A program made the translations under genes and the position numbers. Below the pieces are notes generated by a model. The model had not been told where the DNA came from, did no database searches, and worked only from the letters and a program-made list of their open reading frames with translations. 64,000 nucleotides of DNA from Microglena sp. YARC (Eukaryota > Chlorophyta > Chlorophyceae > Chlamydomonadales > Chlamydomonadaceae). Where the stretch lies: positions 74,188,009 to 74,252,008 of the forward strand of contig CM039463.1 in the NCBI GenBank assembly GCA_022414725.1, given 5' to 3'. This document shows, one piece after another, positions 1 to 12,800 of the stretch. Within the stretch, counting starts at the first letter, position 1. Every line of letters begins with the position of its first letter.

Positions 1-210
1 GTGAACTGAACTCGCACTGTGCAAAGAGATGCCATGGAGATAGAGGGAGTGGTGTAGATGGTGTGTGTGTATGTGTAGTTGTTATCGTGTGGTGGATGTT
101 TGTGTGTGGTGTTGTGTGTGGTATGTGGTGTGTGGTGTGTGTGTGGGAGTGTGCGTGTGCTGACACTCGCTGTGCAAGAGATGCACTGGCGAGTAGAAGG
201 AGTGTGTGAT

Positions 211-243
<33 letters not shown>

Positions 244-650
244 TGTTTGTGTGTTGTGATGTTTGTGCGTCGTGTTGTGTGGTGTGCGTTGGCTGTATGT
301 GGCGGGAGTGCTGTGTGAATCTGTGGAAGCTCGCCTTGTCGCAAGAGATGCATTGGGTGAGGAGTGTGTGATGTGTAGGTGGTGTATTGTGTGTGTGTTT
401 GGGGGGGAGTTTTGTGTGTGTGTTGTGAACTGAACTCTGGGGGGGAGTGTGTGGTGACGTGTACTCGGCCTGTGCAAAGAGATGCATGGAGTAGAGGAGT
501 GCTGAGATGTTGTGTTGATTGTGTGTGTGTGTGTTAGTGTGTGACACTGTGACCTTGCCTGAAGCAAGAGATTGATGGATGTTTGGGTGTGGTGTGTGTA
601 GGGGGAGTATTCCTGGTGAACTGAACTTGCTGAGCAAAGGAATGCATGGA
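1..650. repeat. Acceptor-echo array of an unseen minus-strand exon (first contig)
   Basis: G/T-rich sequence in which a core (GTGAACTGAACT, then TGTGCAAAGAGATGCATGGA, then GTAGAGGAGTG) recurs about every 100-170 bp between runs of (TG)n. On the minus strand each core reads as a C/A-rich tract, then CTCTTTGCACAG, then GCAAGTTCAGTTCAC, which is a splice acceptor followed by an exon start. I infer that these are echoes of the next exon of the minus-strand membrane-protein gene and that the real exon lies before position 1. The copies differ mostly by short indels. No open reading frame here is credible. Confidence 0.5.
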
Positions 651-739
651 TAGAGGACCACCACGACCAGCAAGGCCACGGTATGTACGCCCATCAAGCA
701 CGCTCCTGGGATTGTAGCATCGCGCTGGTGTGCGGGTCT

Positions 740-1031
740 ACTTGGCGGTACAGGAAAGGAGTGAGTGGCTGTGCTGGTGCAAGTAAGTGTTCTGTGCTGC
801 CAGGGGTGGACGGTTGTGCCCAGGGGTTGCTGTAGTGCCTTTTGTACTCAGCGCTGGTACTGGCACGGGTGGAGTACTCTATGAGTTTGCTGTAGTGCTT
901 TTGTATGCGCTGGCACTGGCACGGTAAAGTACGCTAATGGGTTGCTGTAGTGCCTTGTACTGCACTGGTACTGGAATGGGTGGAGTACCTAGGGGTTGCT
1001 GGCAGCACAGTGCTTTGTACTGCGCTGGTAC
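740..1031 (-). repeat. Donor-echo array of membrane-protein exon X
   Basis: A unit of about 60 bp, on the minus strand GCCAGTACCAGCGCAGTACA followed by AGGCACTACAGCAACCC, occurs about five or six times immediately downstream (minus-strand sense) of exon X. The first GTACCAG is the likely splice donor of exon X, so these look like tandem copies of the exon end plus donor. The same array is present at 8390-8660. Confidence 0.5.
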
Positions 1032-1210
1032 TGGCAGGGGGGGTGCTCCCAGGTCCCTTGGATGACTTGTACAGCATGTAGGGCAGGCCCACAGAGAGCC
1101 AGCGTAGTGCCAGTACTGCCAGGGGAAGTAGGGGGCCAACGGTACGGAATATCGTCTTGTCAAACCAGGTCAGGGCATGACGGACCTCCCATTTTTTGGC
1201 TGGAAGCTCT
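1032..1210 (-). CDS. Exon X of the membrane-protein gene
   Basis: On the minus strand a C/A repeat leads to TCCCTTCTCCAG and then AGAGCTTCCAGCC. The exon reads ELPAKKWEVRHALTW, FDKTIFR, a hydrophobic stretch TVGPLLPLAVLALRWLSVGL, then PYMLYKSSKGPG. Phase 2 of exon V (GT) plus A gives Val and keeps the frame open. The likely donor is GCCA|GTACCAG. The acceptor and first bases are echoed at about 1305-1345. A second, indel-damaged copy is at about 8670-8880. Confidence 0.6.
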
Positions 1211-1953
1211 CTGGAGAAGGGATGGAGGTTCATGTCAGTGTGTGTGTATGCGTGTGTATGTGTGTGTATGTGGGTATGTACGTGTGTGTATGTGAGGGGG
1301 TTCAGGGCACTTTTTGACTGGAAGCTCTCTGGAGGAGGGACGGAGGTTCATGGCATTGTGTGTGTATGTGTGTGTATATGTTTGTGTGCATGTGTGTGTA
1401 TGTTTGTATGTGTGTATGTGTGAGTGTGAGTGTGTGTGTGTTGTGTGTATGTGTGTGTGTTGTGTGTGTGTGTGTGTTATTATGTGTGTATATGTTTGTG
1501 TGTGAGTATGTGTGTATGTGTGTGTTTATGTTAGTGTGCGTTTGTATGTGTGTTTTTGTGTGTGTATGTTTCTGTGTGTGTATGTGTGTGTATACGTGTG
1601 TGTATGTGTGTGTATGTGTGTGTATGTGTGTATGTTTGCGTAATGCTTGTGCGTATGTGTTGTGTAATATATTCCTGTGTGTGTATGTTGCGTGTGTATA
1701 TGTTTGTGTGCGTGTGTATATGTGTGTATGTGTGCGTATGCGTGTGTATGTGTGTATACGTGTGTGTATGTGTATGTGTGTGTGTGTATGTGTGTGGTGT
1801 GTGTGTGTGTGTGTGTGTGGTGTGTGTGTGTGTATGTGTGTGTGTGTGTTGTGTGTGTGTGTGTATGTGGTGTGTGTGTGTGGTATGTGTGTGTGTATGT
1901 GTGTGTGTATGTGGTGTGTATGTGTGTGGTGTTGTGTGTGGGGGGGGGGTGTA

Positions 1954-1984
<31 letters not shown>

Positions 1985-4900
1985 GGGGGGGGGGGAGGGG
2001 GGGGCACTTTCAATCAATTCTGTAAGTTATAAATTCAAGTTCAACTATGTAAAATATCACATTCAATTCAATTCAAGACCTGGGAAGACAAGTCATAGCG
2101 CAGCGTTGCAAGCGACAATAGGAAGTTGGTGAAGAGTGTTGGCTTGGAATCAAGGCGGACCGAAGCCAGTTAGTTAGAGACCCGTTGGCTGACGGCATCA
2201 GGCTTCATCTCAGTCGCCGGTTTGGACAGACCGGGACAGCGGGGGGTGAATCTGGGAGCCTCTCGGCCAATGACGCTCGTATGTAATACTCCTCTCCACT
2301 CTGTCGCCCCCACAAGACATCTCTCTCAGCATCACCAGGACGAGGAGACATCATCGAGTATCCCCCAAGACAATTCTATACTCATGCCCCTCAGAGCATC
2401 TCCGCTCTGCTACCAACCATAGACATTCTCTTTCCGCCCGCCCATAAGACATCTCATCTCGCCCTAAACTTCGTTTTAGAGATCTCTCCTCCGAACTCCC
2501 CGTAATAAAAGAAAAAAAGAGACATCTCTCTCGCTCCCCTCAGAAGACATCTCGTCTCGCGCTCTCCGTCAGAGTACATCTCTCTCAAATGCCCCCCAGA
2601 AGACTCTCTCTCGGGGCCCCCCGAGACCATCTCTCCTCGGCCCCCTCAGAAGCCAAATGACTCACTGCCAAGTGTATTACTCTTATTCATAATGTGATTA
2701 TCCATGTGAATAAATAAATGAATAACAATAATAATTAAATAATTACACAAATAAATAAATCACAATAATTTACACAAATAAATAAATAGAATTATTAACA
2801 CAAATAATAATTACAGCAAATAATAAATTAATATTACACAAATACATATGAATATAATTCACACAATAAATTAAATAAATATTACAGTTTACAACAAATA
2901 AATAAATAAATAATTCACAAATAAATAAATAAACCAACAAATAAATAAATATCCATAACAGACCCTCAACACACAAGACAGCTCCCCGTCAGACACGCCT
3001 TACCTGGGGGTCTTACCTTACATCAAAGTGAACTTGGTCGTCGGTATCCGCTATGAAATTGGTAAAGAAAACCAACAGAAATGCAAATATAATTAAGAGA
3101 CCTAAAATTAATGATCCACACGAAATGTGTCACTTTTATTGGAGAAATGTGATGATTTGGGCGGCGGCGTAAAAAAAAGGTAAAACTCACAAACAGAGCC
3201 GCTCTCACGCCAATTTAATAGAAGTTATTAATTCAAGTTAAAATCAATCCTAAAAAATGAAACTACAACAACTTGAACAAAATGTAATCACTTTCTATAG
3301 AGAATGTGATTGATTTGGGCCGGGCGCGCAAAAACAAACTCACACGACAGCTCCCATGCAATGGTAATGAACCACATCATGTCATTAAATGTCTCAAGCC
3401 TACAAAAGAAAATGAACTCACTCCAGGTTGGCGTTTGTGTGTTGGTGTGGTGGTGGTGTGTGTGGGTGTGTGTGTGTGTGTNNNNNNNNNNNNNNNNNNN
3501 NNNNNNNNNNNNNNNNNNNNNNNNNNNNNNNNNNNNNNNNNNNNNNNNNNNNNNNNNNNNNNNNNNNNNNNNNNNNNNNNNNNNNNNNNNNNNNNNNNNN
3601 NNNNNNNNNNNNNNNNNNNNNNNNNNNNNNNNNNNNNNNNNNNNNNNNNNNNNNNNNNNNNNNNNNNNNNNNNNNNNNNNNNNNNNNNNNNNNNNNNNNN
3701 NNNNNNNNNNNNNNNNNNNNNNNNNNNNNNNNNNNNNNNNNNNNNNNNNNNNNNNNNNNNNNNNNNNNNNNNNNNNNNNNNNNNNNNNNNNNNNNNNNNN
3801 NNNNNNNNNNNNNNNNNNNNNNNNNNNNNNNNNNNNNNNNNNNNNNNNNNNNNNNNNNNNNNNNNNNNNNNNNNNNNNNNNNNNNNNNNNNNNNNNNNNN
3901 NNNNNNNNNNNNNNNNNNNNNNNNNNNNNNNNNNNNNNNNNNNNNNNNNNNNNNNNNNNNNNNNNNNNNNNNNNNNNNNNNNNNNNNNNNNNNNNNNNNN
4001 NNNNNNNNNNNNNNNNNNNNNNNNNNNNNNNNNNNNNNNNNNNNNNNNNNNNNNNNNNNNNNNNNNNNNNNNNNNNNNNNNNNNNNNNNNNNNNNNNNNN
4101 NNNNNNNNNNNNNNNNNNNNNNNNNNNNNNNNNNNNNNNNNNNNNNNNNNNNNNNNNNNNNNNNNNNNNNNNNNNNNNNNNNNNNNNNNNNNNNNNNNNN
4201 NNNNNNNNNNNNNNNNNNNNNNNNNNNNNNNNNNNNNNNNNNNNNNNNNNNNNNNNNNNNNNNNNNNNNNNNNNNNNNNNNNNNNNNNNNNNNNNNNNNN
4301 NNNNNNNNNNNNNNNNNNNNNNNNNNNNNNNNNNNNNNNNNNNNNNNNNNNNNNNNNNNNNNNNNNNNNNNNNNNNNNNNNNNNNNNNNNNNNNNNNNNN
4401 NNNNNNNNNNNNNNNNNNNNNNNNNNNNNNNNNNNNNNNNNNNNNNNNNNNNNNNNNNNNNNNNNNNNNNNNNNNNNNNNNTAGTAGGTAAGTTAGGGAA
4501 TGGTTGGGGCGTGTGCATTGTAGTTGTAGTTAGTGTGGGTTGTTGATGTAGTGTGCTTAATGCTGATGTCAGGATTGATGTTTGTGGGCTTGTGTTATTT
4601 GATTGAATGCCTGTGAACTGTGCTATGTGCTGATTATAGCGTAGGAATCTGTTGGTATGATGGAGGAGTGTTGTGCAGTTTGTGTGTGCGTGTATTGGTG
4701 TGCTGGCTGTGGTGGTGGTGTGGGTTGGGTATAATGGCGTATTGTGTGGGGGTTTCGTGTGGAGGTTTATGGGGCTTGGGCTGAGTGGTTGTTGCGAGTT
4801 GGGGGGTGGGGGGTTGAGTGCTGTTTGTGGTGGTGGGCGTGTTGGGGAAGTGTGTCGTGTAACTAAACTTGCCTGGGGTGCTAGGAAGAGATGCAATGTG

Positions 4901-7900
4901 AGTAGGAGGAGTGGGTGATTGTGTGTAGGTCAGTGTTTTTAGAGTTTCGTTGTGTGTGGAGCTTCGTATGTTGTGGTGTTATGGTGTGTGGTTAGTGGTG
5001 GGGTGGGGTGGTTGGTGGGCGCGAGTTGTCGGCTCGATGTGTCGGCGTGTCTTGGGCTGTTGGGGAAGATGTTGATCGATTAACCTTGATATCTGCGCTG
5101 TTGCAATAGTAGCGTAGTGGTAGAGGAGTGTTATACTGTGTGGTGTGGACAATTGTTAGCGTGGTGTGTGTGTTGGTGGGTGCTGGTGTGGAACTAAGGT
5201 GTGTGTCGAGGCTGTGCGGTCGTTGGGGAGTGTGTTGATGAACTTCAGAACCTGCATGTGCAAAGAGATGACAGGGAGTAGATGAGTGGGGAGTGTGTGT
5301 GGGTGTTGTGATGTGTTGTGATGTTGGTGTGGATTTTAGTGTTTGGTGATGGTTGCTTGATGTTGTGTAATGGGGTGTGTGGTGGAGGGAGAGTGGTCGT
5401 GTGAACTTTTGACTCGCGCTGGGGGTGCCCAAGAGATTGCATGGAGGTAAGGAAGATGTGTTAATGTGTTTGTTGTGTGTATGTGTGTGTGTTTGTGGTG
5501 TGGTGATGTTTTGGTTGTGTGGTGTATGGGTGTGGAGTGTGTGGTGCTGTTGATGCGTGGCGGTGGAGTGTGTGGTTGTGATGGGAATTCTTGGCGGTGT
5601 TTTGTGACATAGGTCATGGAGTAGGAGTGTGGATGTGGGGTTGTGGATGTGTTGTGTGTGTGTGTTGTTTATGATGGTTTTGGTTATGTTGTGTTTGGTT
5701 GGTGTTGGTGTTGATTGGCTGATGAGTGTGTTGAGTTTAGGGGCTAGGTGGTTAGGTGGGTGTGTAGATACTTTGATGTGTGATTGTATGAGGTCCTCAG
5801 AACTTTCGTTTGTTGCTTGATTAGGAGTCATTGGAGTAGAGGGGAGTGTGATGTGTGGTGTGTCATGCTGTCGGTGGTGTTTGTGTGTTGTGATGGTGTG
5901 GTGTTGGTGTTGTGTGATGTGTGTGTGTGGGGGTATGTGTAGTGGTAAAATTCTGAGCAATCCGTACTGTGCAAAAGATAGTGTCTATGTGGAAGTAGAG
6001 GATATGTGCTGATTGTTGTGTTGTAGTGGGTGTGTTAGTTTGTTTGTTTGTGTATTGATTGTATTGTTGTGTTAGGATGTTGTCCGTGGATTATAGGAGT
6101 GAATTGCTGCATTTGGCTGCTCAATTGGAAAGATGAATGAGGGCGATGCGAGTGTGGGGGTGAATATGTGGATTGTGTCGTGATGTCTGAGTTTACTCGC
6201 TTCTGGCTGAAGAGTATGGGGCTATTGGAGTCACATGGAAGTGTAATTGAATGCTGTGCTTGCTACTAGTGTATGGTTGTTAGTTTTGTGTGTGTGATGG
6301 GGTTGAATGGTTATCGTGAACATTCGAGTGTGCTCATGTGGTAGCGTTGAACTGGAATCTTGTATGTCTATCTGTTGAGTTGCACCTAAAGAGGTGATGC
6401 AGGTCTTCAGTGCTAAGAGAGATATAGACTTGCATGTTCTTGTTGTTGTTTGTAGTAGTGGTCTGTTGTGGTTCTGTTGTGTGTGATTTGTGGGATGGCT
6501 GGAGGATGCTGTGTGTGGTTGTGTGTGGTGTGTGTGGGGGGGAGGTGATACTGCGGGTCACAGAGCAGACTGCGTGAATATCGTGACCTTGTTCCACAGA
6601 TTTAGTGAGGAGGATCGACTTTGGATTGGATGAGGGAGTGGTATTGTGTGTGGTTGTTGTGCGTAATGTTTGTGGTGTGTTTTGTTGGTGTGTATGATGT
6701 TGTAAAGGTGTTTTGAAGGTGTCGTGTGGGGAGTGTCGGCTGGATGACTGAAACTCGGCAGAACTGAACATGGCTTGTGTGCATGTTTAGGCTAAGAGAG
6801 GATAAGGCATCGTGTGATAGAGTAGAGGATGCCATATGTGTATGATAGTAGTGTGTTGCGTTTGTGTCTCCTGTGGCCTGTGTGCTTATGGCTGAGTTGG
6901 CTTGTGTGTGTGATGTGGGGTACTTGAGCTGTGATGGTCTGCTGCCTTTGGTTAGGGGCGCTCGGGTGGAGATGGTACGTGAACGCTATGGAAGTGAATG
7001 CGACTTCGCGGGCGCAGTATGTGGGGCTATGAGATGCGAATGGAGTAGAGTGGGGAGGTGTGATGTTTGGTGGCGTAGCAGTGTATGTGTGCTATGCACG
7101 TTGGTTATCGGTGGGAGGTAAGTAGCATAGGCACAGATAGCTGTGGCAAAATACACCTCGGTCATAACAGAGATTGCGACTGATGTTTTAGAGGCAAGGT
7201 GGAAATTTTCTTTCTATGTTTGATGGGAGAGTGTGTATCGTAATTGCTTAGTTGTGTATTTGTTGCTCGTGTGTTTGTGGTGCTGATGTACGTTGCAAAG
7301 AATGGGTTGTGCAAACAGTTGTGTCCTATGGCAGTAGGGGCATCTCCAGTGCAAGCCAGTGTGTGTGAAAACTGAACTTGCTGCTGCAAAGAGCCTGCAC
7401 TGGAGTAGAGGCGTAATGTGTGTGTGTGAGTTGTAATGTGGTGATTGCGTTATGTCACAGGGTGTGATCATTTGTTGTGGCAACTTGTGTGTTGTGTGGT
7501 GTTGTCGTCGGTGGTGGTGTGTGGTGTTTGTGTGGTGCTGTGCGTGTGGGGGAGTGTCCTGTGTGAACTGAACTTTGCCTGTGCAAATGGAGAGATGCAT
7601 GGACGTCGTAGATGGACAGTGTGCATGTGTGTGCTTGTGTGTTTATGTGTGGTTGTGTTGGTTTGATGTGATGTTTGTGTGCTGGTGTGTGTGTGTATGT
7701 TGTGCTTGTGTTGTGGGGGAGTGTGCTGTGAACTAACTCGTGTGCCAAGAGAGATCATGAGTAGAGGAGTGTGTGTTGTGTGTGTGTGTGTGTGTGATGT
7801 GTATGTTTGTGTGTGTTGATTGTGTGTACGTGGTGTGATGTGTGTGGTGTGTTGTGGGCGGAGTGTGAGTGACTGAACTCGCTCTCGCTATGTCGAAGAG

Positions 7901-9847
7901 ATGGCACTTATGCATTAGGGAGTGAGAGAGGGAGTGTGATGATAGACCTGTGTGTGATGAGTGTGCTGTGATGTGTGTGTGATGTTTGGATTGTGTGTGT
8001 GTGTGTGTGGTTGTGTGTGGCTTTCAGTGTCGCGTGTGTGTGAACTCGAACTCGCATGTGCAAAAGATGATCAATGAGGGAGTGTGATGATAAGTGTGAA
8101 TGTTGTGGTGACCCATGTGTGTTGACACTATTTGCCAGGGAATGTGAATAGCTACGGCACCGATACACATCCTGGGTGGATTTGACATCGCACTGTGGTG
8201 TGTTGGCCGCTGTGTGTGCCGAGCAAGACACTCGCTCTTCACACCATTGGCGTACAGGAGTGAGTGTAGTGAAGCTTAGCCTAGTGGACCTGTGTGGTGT
8301 GTAATACTGTGTTCTGCTGTAGCTGTGTGGGGTGGAGTGCCGGGGCAGGGTGCTGTAACTCTTGCTTTGTCGAGCTGCATGGTAGCGTTTTGGGCACGGG
8401 TGAGTACCTCATCGCGAGTTTTGCTGTAGTGCTTCTCGTACTTTGTGTGCGCTTCCTGGGCGGTTGGGCACAGGTAATGGAGTGCCCGTTGCTGCAGTTT
8501 TGGTTACCCTATGGGTTCGCAGTGGGTAGTACCATGGCTCAGCTTTGTACTGCTCTGCCACTGGGTAAAGTACTTGAATGGGTGGGTTAGTACCCCCTAC
8601 CGTCGGTTGTACTGCACTGTGGGTTGGTGTCTTGTGTTGACTGTAGCCTGCTGGTGGGGCTTTCTGAGTGGGCTTAGGACTGGGGGGGGGCATGTGCTCC
8701 CAGGTCATCTTGAGATGACTTGGTGTTGATACAGCATGTAGGGGCAGGCCCACAAGAGAGCGTAGTGCAGTCACTATCCTGCCAGGGGGAAGTAGGGGGC
8801 CGAACGGTACGGAAATCGTCTTGTCAAACCAGGTTCAGGGCATGACTGGACCTCGCCGCATTTTTTGGCTGAGAAGCTCTCTTGGAGTAACGGGATGGAG
8901 GTGTTTCAGTGTCTAGTGGTGTGTTATGCGTTGTATGTGTGTGTATGTGGGCGTATGTACGTGTGTGTGAAATGTGAGGGGGTTCAGGGCACTTTTTTTG
9001 ACTGAGAGCTCTCTGTTAGAGGGACGGAGTCATGCAGATTCTGTGTGTTATCGAGTGTGTGTATATGTTATGTGATGCCATTCGTGCTGTGTTAATGTTT
9101 GTATGGTGTGTATGTGTGCAGGTTGTGAGTGTGTGGGTGTCGTGTGTGGTTGTGGTGTGTTGTGTGTATGTGTGTGTTATATGTTTGGTGAGTATGTGCG
9201 TGTATGTGTGTGTTATGTTAGTTGTGCCGTTGATGCTGTGTTTGTGTGTGTATGTTTTCTGGGGTGTGATTCGGTGTCTTGTGTATTACGTGTGTGTAGT
9301 GTGTGTGTAGTGTGTGTGTCATGTTGTATGTATTTGCCGTATGCCTTGTGCGTATGTGTGTGTTTGTGTTATCTGTGTATATGTTTGTGTGTGCGTATGT
9401 GTGTATGGTGTGTTTATTTAGTGTGTGCTATGTGTGTTTTTGTGTGTGTATGTTTCTGTGTGTGTATGTGTGTGTATACCGTGTGTGTATGTGTTGTGTA
9501 TGTGTGTGTAGTGTGTATGTGTGTGTTGTGTGTGCGTAATGTGTGTTGTAATATCCTTGTGTGTATGTGCGTGTATATGTGTTGTGTGTGTGTGTAATAT
9601 ACGTGTATGTGTATGTGTATGCGTGTTGTAAATGTTGTAATGTGTGTGTATCGTGTGTGTTGTGCTGTGCGTGTATGGTGTGGTGTGTGTGGTGTGTGTG
9701 TTGTGTGTGATGTTGTGTGTGTGTGTGTGTGTGTGTATGTTGGTGTGTGTGATGTGTGTGTGGGATGTGTGTCGTGTGTGTGTGTGTATGTGTGTGTATG
9801 TGTGTGGTGTGTGTGTGTGGGGGGGGGATGTATGTGTGTTGTGTGGT

Positions 9848-9878
<31 letters not shown>

Positions 9879-12800
9879 CACTTTCAAAATTCAATTCTGT
9901 AAAGTATTAAATTCAGCTCAACTATGTAAATATCAACTTCAATTCAATTCAAGACCTGGAAGACAAGTCATAGGCAGCTTGCAAGCGACATAGGAAGTTG
10001 GTGAAGATGTTGGCTATGGAATCACAGCGGGACCGAAGCCAGTTAGTTACGAGACCGTTGTTCTGACGCATCAGGCTTCACATCTCAGTCGCCGGTTGGG
10101 ACAGACGGACAGCCGGGGCTGAATCTGGGAGCTCTCCAAGTGTAATACTCTCCATCTCTGTCGCCCCCGCAGAGCACAATCTTCTCTCTCGCCCCCCAGA
10201 GACATTCATTCTCTCCGTCCCCCAGAGACATCTCTCATCTCGCCCCCCAGGAGACATCTCCCTCGCCACCATTCTAGAACATCTCTCTCTCAGTCCCCCA
10301 TAGACATCTCTCTCGGCCCCCATAGACATCTTCTCTCACCCCCAGAGACATCTCTCTCGCCCCCCAGAGACACTCTCTCGCCCCCCAGAGACATCCTCTC
10401 TCGCAGCCCCCAGAGACACTCTCTCTCGCCCCCAAGAGACATCTCTCTCGCCCCCAGAAGCCAAAATGACGCTCACTCCAAGTGTATTACTCTTATTCAT
10501 AATGTGATTATCATGTGAATAAAATAAATGAATACACAAATAAATAAATAAATTACACAATAAATAAATAAATAATTACACAAATAAATAAATAACTAAT
10601 TACACAAATTGTCAGAAATTACACAAATAAATCACAAATAATATTACACAAATAAATAAATAATAAATTACACAAATAAAATAAATAAATAAGCTTTATT
10701 CACAAATAAATAAATAAATAATACACAAATAAAATAAATAATAAACACAAATAAATAAACCAAATAAATAAATCCATAACAGACTCACACACAGACAGCT
10801 CCCATGAAATGTAAAGAAACCACAGAAATGCAATATAATTAAAGACCTAAATTAATGATCCACACAAAATGTGTCACTTCTATTGAGAATGTGATGATTT
10901 GGGCGGCGGCGTAAAAAAAGGTAAAAACTCACAAACAGGCAGCTCCCACGCAATTTAAAGAAGTTATTTAATTCAGTTAAAATCAATCCCTAAAAATGAA
11001 ACGTCAAAAACACAAAATGTATCACTTCTATTGAGAAATGTGATGATCTTGGGCGGCGGCGCAAAAACAAACTCACCAAACAGACAGCTCCCATGCAATG
11101 TAATGAAACCGACATCAATGCAATTAAATTCAAGACCTACAGAAAGAAAATGATCACTCCAGGTGCTTTGTGTGTGGTGTGGTGTGTGGTGTGTGTGGTG
11201 TGTGGTGCGGTGTGTGTGGTGTGTAGTGTGTGGTTGTGGTGTGTGGTGTGTGTGGTGTGTGTACGGCGGTGTGTGTGGTGTGTAGTGTGTGGGTGTTGTG
11301 TGGTGTGTGGTGTGTGTGGTGTTGGTGCGGAAGGTAATGTTGGCTGTGTGTGGTGTGTAGTGTGTGGTGTGTGGTGTGTGGTGCGGTGTCTGTGGTGAGT
11401 AGTGTGTGGTGTGTGTGGTGTGTGGTGTGTGGTGTGTGGTGTGTGCTCTGTGTGTGGTGTGTGTGGTGGTAGCGGTGTGGTGTGTGTGGTCGTGTGTAGT
11501 GCTTGTGGTGTGGGTGTTGGTGTTGTGTTGGTGTGTGTGGAGTGTGTGCGGTGTGTGTGGTGTGTAGTGCTGTGGTTCGTGCTGTTGGTGTGTGGTGTGT
11601 GGTGTGTGTGGTTGTGGTGCGCGTGTGTGTCGTGTAGTTGTGTGTGTGTGTGGTGGTGTGTTATGTGTGTGGTGTGTGGTGTGGTGTGTGTGAGTGTGGT
11701 GCAAGAACAAACTGACAAAGCTATGTGGGTGTGGTGTTGGTGTGTGTTGTTTTGACATGTGTGACGTGCGGTGTGTGTGGTTTCTGTGTGTGTGGTGCTT
11801 GTGTGGTGTGTAGGTGTGGTGTGTGGTGTGTGTTGTGTGTGTGGTGTGTGGTGCTGTGTGTGTGTGTTCATGTGCGGGTAGTGTGTGTGGAAGTGGGGTG
11901 TGGTGTGATGGTGTGTGGTGTTTGTGTGTGGTGTGTGTGGTGTGTGTGGTGTAAGTGATGTGGGTGTTGTGTGTGTAGTGTGTGGTGTGTGTGATGTGGT
12001 GTGTGGTGTGCTGTGGTGTTTAGGGTGTGTTGTGTGGTGTGTGTTGTGTGTGGTGCGGTGTGTGTGGTGTGTAGTGTGTGTGGAAACTGTGCTGGTGTGT
12101 GTGGTGTGTGTGGTGTGTGGTGTGTGTGGTGTGTGGTGCGGTGTTGTGGTGTGTGTAGTGTTGTGGTGTTGTGGTGTGTGGTGTGTGGTGTTTTGGTGCG
12201 TTGTGTGCGTGTGGTGTGTGTGTGGTGTTTGTGGTGTGGATGTGGTGTGTGCGTGGTGTGTGTGTTGTGTAGGTTTGGGTGTGTTGGTTGCGTGTGGTGG
12301 TGGTTGGCGTGTGGTGTGTGGTGCGGTGTGGTGTGTGGTGTGTGTAGGGACTGTGTGGTGTTTTGTGGTGTGTGTGAGGTGCTTGGTGTGTGTGTGTGGT
12401 GTTTGTGGTGTGTGATGTGTGTGTGTGTGTGTGCGTGAGTGTTGTGTGTGTAGCTGTGTGTGTGTGGTGCGGTGTGTGGTGTGTTTAGTGTGGTGTGTTG
12501 TGTGTGGTCGTGTGTGCAGGTGCGGTTGTGTGGTGTGTAGTGTGGGTGTTTGTGTGTGTGGGGTGTGGTGTGGGTGCTGTGTGTTGTAGTGTGTGTGGTG
12601 TGGTTGCGTGGGGGTGTTGTGGTGTGGTAAGTGTGTGGTCGGTGTGTGGTGGTGTGTGTGTGGTGTTGTGGTTGTGTGGTGCGGTGTTGTAGGTGTCGTA
12701 GTGTGTGTGTGGTGTGGTGTGTGGTGTGTGTGGTGTGTGGTGTTGATGTGGTGTGTGTGTGAGTGTGGTGTGTGGTGTGGTGTGTGTGGTGTGTAGGTGC

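Noticed and set aside
1360..2032. Several Val/Cys-rich or His/Thr-rich frames
   Set aside because: Both strands of a (TG)n/(CA)n repeat are open in many frames. The pattern recurs at 9103-9910 and 49841-50444.
3306..4896. Long frames crossing 3482-4481
   Set aside because: They run through 1000 N, so there is no sequence evidence.
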